Shown here piece by piece: positions 1 to 5,728 of a DNA stretch of 6,955 nucleotides (its first letter is position 1; each line of letters opens with the position of its first letter). The stretch lies in contig JACMJO010000281.1 of the NCBI GenBank assembly GCA_014380605.1, positions 1 through 6,955 of the forward strand, in the 5' to 3' direction. Below the pieces are notes generated by a model. The model was not told the DNA's origin and did not search any database. It saw only the letters and a program-made list of their open reading frames with translations. The stretch comes from Fimbriimonadaceae bacterium (GTDB taxonomy: Bacteria; Armatimonadota; Fimbriimonadia; Fimbriimonadales; Fimbriimonadaceae). The translations under genes and the position numbers were made by a program.

Positions 1-178
1 AGCGGCGCGGAGATGAGGGCGAGTCCCCCCTCGCCGCACCAGGGTCACCTACTGCCCTAGATTAAGAACACCCGCTGAAGCTATCACCCTAAAGCCATTG
101 GCTCACGGCCACTCAATAAGGCCGGGCCACCAACGCTGGATGTAGAGCCGTCAATTTGAACCTGAAAGACCCTAAACC
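1..178. other. Non-coding upstream region of the flagellin gene
   Basis: I see no supportable gene here. The only short reading frame entering from the left edge on the plus strand closes at a TAG at 58-60 and resembles nothing. The region can fold locally: GCGGCG at 2-7 is complementary to CGCCGC at 32-37, and GGCGAG at 18-23 to CTCGCC at 30-35 as an alternative. AGCC-ATT-GGCT lies near 94-104. None of these is followed by a T-tract on either strand, so I do not call a terminator. No riboswitch core that I know is recognisable. Confidence 0.5.
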
Positions 179-205
179 TAAACTTATTCCATATCCTGCC
201 GAAGA
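179..205 (+). promoter_or_regulatory. Sigma-28 (FliA)-type flagellar promoter for flagellin
   Basis: TAAA at 179-182, a spacer of exactly 15 bases, then GCCGAAGA at 198-205. The established FliA consensus is TAAA-N15-GCCGATAA: the -35 element and spacer match perfectly, and the -10 element matches at 6 of 8 positions, including the whole GCCGA core. Transcription would start near 212, giving a leader of about 70 bases. The site sits directly upstream of a flagellin gene, the classic class 3 FliA target, so context and sequence agree. This implies flagellin expression is coupled to hook completion, as in other flagellate bacteria (inference). Confidence 0.8.
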
Positions 206-266
206 TTTCACATAGAAATTGCGGGGATTCTGAAAAATCTCCGGAACACGGAAGAAACGTTCGGTC

Positions 267-272
267 AAGGAG
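267..272 (+). promoter_or_regulatory. Ribosome binding site fixing the GTG start of flagellin
   Basis: AAGGAG at 267-272, nine bases before the GTG at 282. It is near-perfectly complementary to the 16S rRNA 3' end and decides the start, since no ATG is available at the beginning of the conserved flagellin N-terminus. Confidence 0.8.
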
Positions 273-281
273 TTCGAATCA

Positions 282-1730
282 GTGAGTCTGAGAATCAATA
301 CCAACATCCCGGCGATGCACGCCCTGGCAAATTTGTCCCGCACCAATGCGGACATGCAGGGATCCATCACCCGGCTAAGCTCGGGTCTGCGCATCAACAG
401 CGCTGCCGACGACCCTGCCGGATTGATCATCAGTGAAGGCATGCGCGCTCAGATCAAGGGTCTGGACCAAGCCATCCGCAACTCGCAGGACGCGATCAAT
501 ATGTCCAAGACGGCCGAAGGCGCTTTGGATGAGATTCAGAAGCTCTTGCGCGACATTCGAGGTCTTGCGGTTAGCTCTGCCAACACTGCAGTTGCCGATG
601 CATCCGTATTGCAGGCCAACCAAACCCAGATTCGGTCCACGATCGCTTCGATCAACCGGATCGCAGAGCAGACCCAATTTGGATCAAAGAAGCTTTTGAA
701 CGGCACTGCCGGAGCCCTTGCTAACGTGACATCGACCGCCAACGTGGACAGTATCTATGTTGGAGGAACGTTTAACGGCGATAGCGTGGTCAGCGGACCC
801 GTCACCATCAACCGGGTCACCCAAGGGACCCGTGCGGCCATTGCCCTCGGCAATACCTTTGCCAGCCCAAATACGGTCGTCACCGCCGCCGGATCGTTCG
901 TGATCAACGGATACTCGTTCACCAGCAGTGGTACCGAAACGATGGCCAGCCTCGCGGCGAAGATCAACGAGATGAGCGCCACCACCGGCGTCACGGCTCA
1001 GATTAGCGGCGCGGGCCCATATTCGATTTCGCTCACCCAAGCAACATATGGATCACAACATGGAATCGACTTCTTCGACCCATCAAACGTCATCCATAAC
1101 GCGGCATCCGCAACCAGCTACGGCGTAAACGCGGTCTTCAATGTCTCGCTGACCACCGACAACGGAGTCCAGACGATTCCATTCACCGGGGGCCAGGGGC
1201 CGCAGGAATCCGGGCTTAGGCTCACGGATCGAGACGGCAATGCGATCAGCGTCAACGAGAACGGAAACGCATCCATCGCCGTACCCACCCAGGTCGGAGT
1301 AGTCACCGCCGGATCGGTGAGATTCCAGATCGGAGCTTTTGCCAACCAATCGGTAGCGTTCTCAATGCCTACCGTATTTGCTCAGAACCTCGGAACCGGA
1401 GCTGTGCCAAGCGCCTCGATTGCCACTCTGGATGTGACCACCCAGCAAGGCTCGTACGACGCGATGAAGATCATCGACGCGGCGATCACTCAGCTTGCCC
1501 AACAACGCGGCGAACTGGGATCGTTCCAAAAGAACTTCCTGGAATCAACCGCTCGCTCACTCGGGATCGCCAAGGAAAACTTGACAAGCACTGAGAGCCA
1601 AATCCGAGATGCGGACATGGCCTACGAGATCACCGAGTACACCCGACTTCAAATCCTTCAGCAGAGCGGCATGTCCGTTCTGGCGCAGGCAAATCAACAA
1701 CCGCAGTCAGTTCTAAAACTGCTGCAGTAA
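282..1730 (+). CDS. fliC: Flagellin (flagellar filament subunit)
   Basis: Structural subunit of the flagellar filament, 482 residues, exported through the flagellar type III apparatus (no Sec signal, as expected) and polymerised outside the cell. The N-terminal D0/D1 helices are unmistakable: MSLRINTN at 1-8, LSSGLRINSAADDPAGL at about 32-48 and ALDEIQKLLRDIRGLAV at about 81-97. The C-terminal D1/D0 part (about 395-482) carries SLGIAKENLTSTESQIRDAD and ends in LLQ. The variable surface region is about 145-385; within it, residues 206-243 (VINGYSF...AAKINEM...GVTAQISG) resemble a flagellin IN repeat. Start is GTG at 282, supported by AAGGAG and by the family N-terminus. The gene is monocistronic: FliA-type promoter before, intrinsic terminator after. 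In the D1 stretch, the position I align with Salmonella FliC Arg90, a TLR5 contact, appears to be Asp91. The symbol fliC could equally be hag or flaA in other nomenclatures. Confidence 0.97.
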   Translation: MSLRINTNIPAMHALANLSRTNADMQGSITRLSSGLRINSAADDPAGLIISEGMRAQIKGLDQAIRNSQDAINMSKTAEGALDEIQKLLRDIRGLAVSSANTAVADASVLQANQTQIRSTIASINRIAEQTQFGSKKLLNGTAGALANVTSTANVDSIYVGGTFNGDSVVSGPVTINRVTQGTRAAIALGNTFASPNTVVTAAGSFVINGYSFTSSGTETMASLAAKINEMSATTGVTAQISGAGPYSISLTQATYGSQHGIDFFDPSNVIHNAASATSYGVNAVFNVSLTTDNGVQTIPFTGGQGPQESGLRLTDRDGNAISVNENGNASIAVPTQVGVVTAGSVRFQIGAFANQSVAFSMPTVFAQNLGTGAVPSASIATLDVTTQQGSYDAMKIIDAAITQLAQQRGELGSFQKNFLESTARSLGIAKENLTSTESQIRDADMAYEITEYTRLQILQQSGMSVLAQANQQPQSVLKLLQ

Positions 1731-1760
1731 TCAGGCAAAACAAAACAACCACCTCCTCTT

Positions 1761-1790
1761 CCCTCGCCAGCCACTGGCGGGGGCTTTTTT
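1761..1790 (+). terminator. Intrinsic terminator of the flagellin gene
   Basis: CCCTCGCCAG (1761-1770) and CTGGCGGGGG (1774-1783) form a 10-bp GC-rich stem with one G-T wobble and a CCA loop, followed after one C by six T residues (1785-1790) and a T-rich GTTCTT. It lies 30 bases after the flagellin stop codon and separates that unit from parB. Confidence 0.93.
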
Positions 1791-1856
1791 GTTCTTAATG
1801 CACAAGCCATAATCGACTCGGTGATAGCAAAAGTCGGAATTTGGAGCAAATCCTAG

Positions 1857-2717
1857 ATGCGGCGGGCATTTGGAAAGGGGCTAAGCCAGCTCATTGCGGA
1901 AGATGCAATCGCAGAGGACGCCGAAAATGCGACCTCGGTGTCCATCGAGTCGATCTCCCCAAACAGTCGACAGCCACGACTGCGCTTCGACAACGAAGCG
2001 CTCCAGGAGCTGACTCAATCTATAAAAGAGTTCGGAATCATCCAACCCCTCCTGGTCCGCCCAACCACGAAGGGCAAATATGAGCTGATCGCGGGCGAGC
2101 GCCGCTTGCGGGCCGCAAAGTTGGCGGGCTTGCGCTTGGTGCCGGTTGTGGTCCGGCAGGCCACTAATGAACACTCCCTGGAACTCGCCTTGATCGAGAA
2201 CATCCAACGGGAAGACATCAATGCGATGGAATGTGCTCGGGCGTATCGCCAACTCATCGACGAATTCAGCCTCACCCAAGAGCAAGTTGCCGCCAAAGTC
2301 GGAAAATCCAGGGTGGCCATCACCAACACGCTTAGGTTGATGAAGCTTCCCAAGCGGATTCAGGAAGCAGTCGGGTCTGGCCAGATCAGCGAAGCCCATG
2401 CTCGCGCCCTACTTGGGTTTGAGAACGACATTCACATGATTGCGGTGTTCGATCAAGTCCTTGAAAAAGGTTTAACGGTGAAAGACGTCGAACAAAGGGC
2501 AAAGTCGGTCACAAGGCCAACCAAGAAAGCGCCTAAACCGATCTCATCCCAGGCCAATATTGACCCTAACACGGCGACGTTGGAGGAAGCCCTATCCACC
2601 TATTTCGGGGCGTCAACCAAGATCAGAAAGGGCGAAATCGGCGGCGAACTCTCAATCCAGTTCTACTCGGACGACGATCTTGAGCGAATTCTTGATATCC
2701 TCGGTTTTCGCCTGTGA
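1857..2717 (+). CDS. parB: ParB/Spo0J-family chromosome partitioning protein
   Basis: CTP-dependent DNA clamp that loads at parS sites and, with a ParA ATPase, segregates chromosome origins; 286 residues, typical chromosomal ParB length. The N-terminal motif MRRAFGKGLSQLI resembles the basic ParA-interaction peptide. The ParB/sulfiredoxin-like CTP-binding domain spans about 28-120, with SRQPR at 37-41, GERRLRA at 80-86 and ENIQRED at 114-120, the two last being the hallmark boxes. A helix-turn-helix (LTQEQVAAKVGKSRVAITNTL, about 139-159) provides parS recognition. The tail (about 236-286) fits the dimerisation domain. ATG at 1857 has GGAG at 1843-1846, ten bases upstream. No parA adjoins it, which is unusual because parAB usually sit together. 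Its TGA overlaps the GTG of the acetyltransferase gene by four bases, so translation is probably coupled. A CATAAT at 1808-1813 could be a -10 box, but no -35 is convincing. Confidence 0.96.
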   Translation: MRRAFGKGLSQLIAEDAIAEDAENATSVSIESISPNSRQPRLRFDNEALQELTQSIKEFGIIQPLLVRPTTKGKYELIAGERRLRAAKLAGLRLVPVVVRQATNEHSLELALIENIQREDINAMECARAYRQLIDEFSLTQEQVAAKVGKSRVAITNTLRLMKLPKRIQEAVGSGQISEAHARALLGFENDIHMIAVFDQVLEKGLTVKDVEQRAKSVTRPTKKAPKPISSQANIDPNTATLEEALSTYFGASTKIRKGEIGGELSIQFYSDDDLERILDILGFRL

Positions 2718-3334
2718 TCCCTCAGATTCTGCCTATGAGCCACGAGGATCTAGACGGTGCGGTTGCGCTTCAGAGAGCCTGCTTCCCAGCCCCATTTCCT
2801 GAGAATCTGCTCTGGAACCGATCGCATCTGGAGCGCCATCTTGCCATCTTCCCCGCAGGACAGTTCGTGTCGATCCAAGAAGGTCAGGTAATAGCCAGCG
2901 CAAGTTCCACCCGGATATCTGAAGTGGACTGGGCTGCTCACACAAGCTGGGAAGAAACGGTTGGAGGACCCTATCTCGAATCTTTCGATCCAACCGGTTC
3001 CACCCTTTATGGCCTAGATATCAGCGTCCACCCTGAGCATCGGGGCCAGGGCCTCGGTAGACTTCTTTACCAAGCAAGGTTCAATCTCGTCGCAAGTCTT
3101 GGCTTGACTAGGTACGGAACTGCCTGCCGTTTGCCAGGTTTTCAAGTCTTTAGCCAGAGCCAAACAGGTGCAACTGTCGAAGACTATGCCGACCATATTG
3201 TTCAGGGCAGGCTCCAAGATCGGACCCTCACACCTCTGCTTCGTTATGAGTTAACATTTTTGGGAGTGATTCACGACTACATGGACGATGATGAATCTGG
3301 CAATGCGGCGGCCCAGTTGGAGTGGAAGCCATGA
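2714..3334 (+). CDS. GNAT-family N-acetyltransferase, half of a split GNAT/nitrilase pair
   Basis: Predicted acetyl-CoA-dependent N-acetyltransferase of unknown substrate, 206 residues, cytoplasmic. GNAT motif A is clear: LYGLDISVHPEHRGQGLGRLL at about 98-118, with the acetyl-CoA pyrophosphate loop R110-G-Q-G-L-G115. The C-terminal section (about 155-206: EDYADHIVQG, LTPLLRYEL, LGVIHDYMDDDES, AAQLEW) matches what I know of the N-terminal GNAT half of the fused GNAT/carbon-nitrogen hydrolase proteins (B. subtilis YhcX type), where the nitrilase domain follows directly. Here the nitrilase is instead the next gene, overlapping by four bases. The start taken is GTG at 2714, in the GTGA overlap with the parB stop; ATG at 2735 is an alternative. 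Neither has an obvious Shine-Dalgarno, so the gene probably depends on coupling to parB translation. Confidence 0.85.
   Translation: MIPQILPMSHEDLDGAVALQRACFPAPFPENLLWNRSHLERHLAIFPAGQFVSIQEGQVIASASSTRISEVDWAAHTSWEETVGGPYLESFDPTGSTLYGLDISVHPEHRGQGLGRLLYQARFNLVASLGLTRYGTACRLPGFQVFSQSQTGATVEDYADHIVQGRLQDRTLTPLLRYELTFLGVIHDYMDDDESGNAAAQLEWKP
3319..3322 (+). promoter_or_regulatory. Ribosome binding site choosing ATG 3331 for the hydrolase
   Basis: GGAG at 3319-3322, eight bases before ATG 3331. An in-frame GTG at 3322 overlaps this motif and would lack its own. ATG 3331 also forms an ATGA overlap with the preceding stop codon, the usual coupling geometry. Confidence 0.6.
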
Positions 3335-4176
3335 AAGTGCGCATAGCCGCGGTGAATTGGAAGATTCGACCGATCCGGCGCGACAGCGAGTTCTTCGCCC
3401 ACTTCTACGACCTCGTTGAGAAAGCCCATAGCGAGGGTGCGAACGTCATCGTGGTTCCCGAGATGATGGTTCTAGAATTACTTCACCTTGAGCCCAAACT
3501 CAAAGAATCCGCTGTTCCTAAGTATCTCGTACAGTTCAGCGAAGCCATCGAAGATTGGATTCACCGAATTTCTAACAGTAGCGGTTTGGTCTTGGTGGGG
3601 GGCTCCCACTTCAAAGAGACCTCTGAGGGCATCGTCAACGCCTGCGCGGTTGGCCACCCGTCTTTAGGAGTGGTGATTGGGACGAAGAACAATCTGACTC
3701 AATATGAGAAGGAGATGTGGGATTTGACCGCAGGCACAAGCCTGGTGAAGATTCCCGACCGTCGGCTTGGCGTCACCATCTGCTACGACTCAGAGTTTCC
3801 AGAGTCGGGACGCGCACTGGCGGAACACGGAGTCACCATTCAATGCGTCCCCGCCTACACGGAGACCAAGCACGGCTTCAATCGCGTTCGCTGGAGTTGT
3901 CATGCGAGAACGATTGAGAATCAGATATTCGTGGCCCACTCGTCGCTGGTTGGCGACCTTGGACAGGAACCGGTGCCTTCGACTTTTGGCTCCAGCGCCG
4001 TCCTTTGCCCTCCGTTAAGGCAGTTTCCAGACTCGGGAGTCCTGGCCGAGACTGAGATGAATGAGGAAGGCATCGCCATCACCGATTTGGATTTGGATCT
4101 TCTTGAAGAAGCCCGCGCCACTGGCGACGTCCGAAACTGGTACGACCGTGACTCCAGCGACTGGACTATGGAATAG
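3331..4176 (+). CDS. Carbon-nitrogen hydrolase (nitrilase superfamily), YhcX C-half-like
   Basis: Cytoplasmic C-N hydrolase of the nitrilase/omega-amidase superfamily, 281 residues, the usual length for a single domain. The catalytic triad is complete: Glu44 (VVPEMM), Lys119 (TKNNLTQYE, equivalent to the KxxLTxxE family motif, with a second glutamate at 126) and nucleophile Cys151 (TICYDSEFPE). The tail around NWYDRDSSDW fits the long C-terminal extension of the group. Substrate is unknown; the family hydrolyses amides, carbamoyl groups or nitriles. Its nearest architecture in my knowledge is the second half of fused GNAT/nitrilase proteins, and here the GNAT half is the preceding gene. The two products probably form a complex or act in sequence (inference). 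I chose ATG 3331 over in-frame GTG 3322 because GGAG lies eight bases upstream and ATG overlaps the previous stop as ATGA. Confidence 0.9.
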   Translation: MKVRIAAVNWKIRPIRRDSEFFAHFYDLVEKAHSEGANVIVVPEMMVLELLHLEPKLKESAVPKYLVQFSEAIEDWIHRISNSSGLVLVGGSHFKETSEGIVNACAVGHPSLGVVIGTKNNLTQYEKEMWDLTAGTSLVKIPDRRLGVTICYDSEFPESGRALAEHGVTIQCVPAYTETKHGFNRVRWSCHARTIENQIFVAHSSLVGDLGQEPVPSTFGSSAVLCPPLRQFPDSGVLAETEMNEEGIAITDLDLDLLEEARATGDVRNWYDRDSSDWTME

Positions 4177-4251
4177 GCTCCGAATCGGGCCCAAGGGAAC
4201 AGTCTTAGCTAACTCGGCAGTTCAAGAAGTGTCTTTACTCTGGAGGTAGCG

Positions 4252-4608
4252 ATGAAGAAACTGAACTGGATCGTGGGTGTCGCCATTTGCCTTGCTGTGC
4301 TCGGATGCTCGCAGGAAGCCAAGAACGACATGGGCCAGGCCGCTGACAAGACGGGTGCAGCTATATCGAAGACGGCGGAGTCCGCTGAAAAATCTGCCGC
4401 AAACGCAATGATGACTGGCAAAGTCAAGAACGCCATCATGACCGCCAACGATGTGCAAATCGATGGCCTTAACGTTGACACCATTGACAAGACGATCACT
4501 TTGAAGGGGGTAGCGAAGGATTCTAAGTCCAAGGAGACAGCTGCGCAGATCGCAAAGACCCAAGCAGGCAACGACTATAAGGTCGACAACCAGATCACTG
4601 GAGGCTAG
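4252..4608 (+). CDS. Small BON-domain lipoprotein
   Basis: Predicted envelope lipoprotein, 118 residues. An N-terminal KK and a hydrophobic stretch (about 5-17) end in VLGC with Cys19 as the likely lipidation site; Leu at -2 is a little unusual for a lipobox but acceptable. Residues 22-53 are an Ala/Lys/Glu-rich, probably helical linker. Residues about 54-118 form one BON domain (TGKVKNAIM, NVDTIDKTITLKGVAKD, KETAAQIAKTQAGNDYKVDNQI), the alpha/beta module found in OsmY-like periplasmic stress proteins, where it is thought to bind phospholipid or membranes. Most such proteins have one to three copies; this has one. GGAGG at 4242-4246 lies five bases before the ATG. The 75-base gap to the hydrolase gene shows no terminator, so read-through is possible. 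Precise role unknown. Confidence 0.85.
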   Translation: MKKLNWIVGVAICLAVLGCSQEAKNDMGQAADKTGAAISKTAESAEKSAANAMMTGKVKNAIMTANDVQIDGLNVDTIDKTITLKGVAKDSKSKETAAQIAKTQAGNDYKVDNQITGG

Positions 4609-4616
4609 TTGCTGGC

Positions 4617-4622
4617 TATAAT
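4617..4622 (+). promoter_or_regulatory. Possible promoter: perfect TATAAT -10 box
   Basis: TATAAT at 4617-4622 lies in the 51-base gap between the lipoprotein and the next gene and would start transcription near 4629, about 30 bases before the next ATG. No good -35 is seen at 16-18 bases upstream (that stretch is the end of the lipoprotein gene), so this is a partial promoter call resting on the -10 and its location. Confidence 0.4.
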
Positions 4623-4659
4623 TCCATCAGAGAGCCCGGATTGAGAAAAGGAGGATTGT

Positions 4660-4932
4660 ATGTCTAATGTAATGGATGTTGGTGGAAAGCGGTTTGTTGC
4701 GCTTCGATCGACGATTGAAGAGATGGGCGGAAAAGTAGCTTGGGACAATTCCCAGAAGCAGGCGACTATCGACCTAAACGGCAAGAACACAGTCGTTACG
4801 ATGGCGGATGAGAATGCCGAGTTTGACGGAAAAGTCTTGACTCTATCGGGAGCCCCGATGGTCCACGACGGAACGCTTTATGTGCCCGAAGACTTTTTTC
4901 CGGCAATCCTAAGCACGCAACTTCCCTTCTAG
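4660..4932 (+). CDS. Stand-alone copper amine oxidase N-terminal-like domain protein
   Basis: A 90-residue protein made almost entirely of one domain resembling the copper amine oxidase N-terminal domain (PF07833-like). The recognisable pattern is RFVALRSTIEEMGGKVAWD at about 11-29 (family: VPLRxxxEaLGaxVxWd), QATIDLNGK at 34-42, AEFDGKVLTLSGAPMVHDG at 53-71 and LYVPEDFF at 73-80. In most proteins this beta-rich module is extracellular, behind a signal peptide, and often attached to enzymes or cell-wall modules; it carries no catalytic site. Here there is no signal peptide and no room for one: an in-frame TGA lies at 4642-4644, and AAGGAGG (4648-4654) sits five bases before the ATG. It is therefore predicted cytoplasmic unless exported by another route. 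The final codon lies against the convergent trpA end. Function unknown. Confidence 0.75.
   Translation: MSNVMDVGGKRFVALRSTIEEMGGKVAWDNSQKQATIDLNGKNTVVTMADENAEFDGKVLTLSGAPMVHDGTLYVPEDFFPAILSTQLPF
4929..4932. other. CTAG shared by two convergent stop codons
   Basis: The palindrome CTAG holds the plus-strand TAG (4930-4932) ending the copper-amine-oxidase-N gene and the minus-strand TAG (4931-4929) ending trpA. The two coding regions overlap by four bases tail to tail, with no intergenic space. Confidence 0.9.
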
Positions 4933-5711
4933 CGAGTTGCCGCTTTCAGTTCTCGAACGGCCTCAAGGACACGATCTCGTCCTCGGGGCCATTCGTTGTG
5001 CAAGAGGCTCACCAAGTGGGAGCCCACGACGGCACCGTCTGCCACTTGGCATACCATCCGCACGTGTTCCGGCTTAGAGATTCCGAACCCAACGCAGACC
5101 GGTACGTCCGTCTTTGCCTTGATTCGAGAAACCAGCCCTTGAACTTCAGGCGGCGCGGCATTTTCACTGCCTGTGACGCCGGTTCGCGAGACCGCGTACA
5201 CAAACCCAGAAGACCTCTGACAGACCTCGTCGATGCGCGCATCGGTGCTAGTGGGCGCGGCCAGGTAGATCGAATCCAGACCATGCTTTGCCGCCGCTTC
5301 TGCCCAAGCATCCCCTTCATCGGGAACCAGATCGCTTATGATTGCCCCGCTGACACCGGCTTGGACCGACAGAGACGCGATCTTGTCCAAGCCAAACCGC
5401 AAATAGGTGTTGTAATAGCCCATCGTCACGATCGGCACCGGGGACTGAAAACTCGCCAACTGCTCGAGTATCGCCAATGGAGTGGTCCCATTGTCCAAAG
5501 ACCGTTGACTACTTGCCTGGATGGTCGGGCCCTCACCGAAAGGATCGCTAAAGGGAACTCCAACCTCGATCAGGTCAGTTCCGCCTTCCACGAGAGTTTC
5601 GAGAATGGCCGGCAAGTCCGAAAGCGGCTGATCGCCTGCCGTCAAAAACAGAATGAGGGCCTTCTCGTTCTTGGCCCTCAATTCATCAAACTTGTCTCGA
5701 ATCCAACTCAA
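4929..5711 (-). CDS. trpA: Tryptophan synthase alpha subunit
   Basis: Cleaves indole-3-glycerol phosphate to indole and glyceraldehyde 3-phosphate, feeding indole to TrpB in the last step of tryptophan synthesis; cytoplasmic TIM barrel, 260 residues from the start used here. Visible signatures: ALILFLTAGDQPL near the N-terminus, LIEVGVPFSDPFGEGPTIQ (catalytic Glu equivalent to E. coli Glu49), the loop-6 motif SRTGVTGSEN, and phosphate-binding VGFGIS and GAVVGSHLV. The position equivalent to catalytic Asp60 is Glu (GEGP), a conservative change I believe occurs in other TrpAs. The start is uncertain: TTG at 5711 gives the usual family N-terminus (SWIRDKFDELRAK) and leaves 17 bases after the upstream gene; TTG at 5768 would add 19 residues and overlap that gene by 40 bases. 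Neither has a strong Shine-Dalgarno. No trpB is adjacent; neighbours upstream are exported proteins, probably in the same transcript. Confidence 0.95.
   Translation of the reverse strand: MSWIRDKFDELRAKNEKALILFLTAGDQPLSDLPAILETLVEGGTDLIEVGVPFSDPFGEGPTIQASSQRSLDNGTTPLAILEQLASFQSPVPIVTMGYYNTYLRFGLDKIASLSVQAGVSGAIISDLVPDEGDAWAEAAAKHGLDSIYLAAPTSTDARIDEVCQRSSGFVYAVSRTGVTGSENAAPPEVQGLVSRIKAKTDVPVCVGFGISKPEHVRMVCQVADGAVVGSHLVSLLHNEWPRGRDRVLEAVRELKAATR
4959..4990. repeat. Strong inverted repeat inside the 3' end of trpA
   Basis: Arms GGCCTCAAGGAC (4959-4970) and GTCCTCGGGGCC (4979-4990) pair over 11 of 12 positions (one G-T wobble, one A-C mismatch) around an eight-base loop. It starts 26 bases after the stop of the convergent plus-strand gene and lies within the trpA codons for GRDRVLEAV. 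There is no T-tract on either side, so it is not a classical intrinsic terminator. It could still slow polymerase or protect 3' ends at this convergent junction. Confidence 0.45.
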
Positions 5712-5728
5712 TGAATAGAGTCTACCGC

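Noticed and set aside
1..37. Hairpin-forming sequence at the left edge as a terminator of an upstream gene.
   Set aside because: Complementary arms exist, but there is no T-tract on either strand and no gene end can be seen before it.
1..281. Riboswitch or c-di-GMP aptamer in the flagellin leader.
   Set aside because: The conserved GEMM core motifs are absent, and most of the region lies upstream of the predicted transcription start near 212.
113..442. Minus-strand open frame across the flagellin promoter and 5' end.
   Set aside because: It overlaps the well-supported promoter and flagellin start on the opposite strand and shows no family resemblance.
1786..1813. A sigma-70-like promoter for parB using CATAAT at 1808-1813.
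   Set aside because: The -10 matches five of six, but the hexamers at 16-18 bases upstream fall in the terminator T-tract and match the -35 consensus poorly. Not listed as a feature.
1881..2399. Minus-strand open frame of 172 codons inside parB.
   Set aside because: Fully antisense to conserved ParB motifs; no domain and no ribosome binding site worth noting.
4998..5714. Long plus-strand open frame of 238 codons opposite trpA.
   Set aside because: It is antisense to a strongly conserved TrpA, rich in Arg, His and Cys as expected of a shadow frame, and has no recognisable domain.
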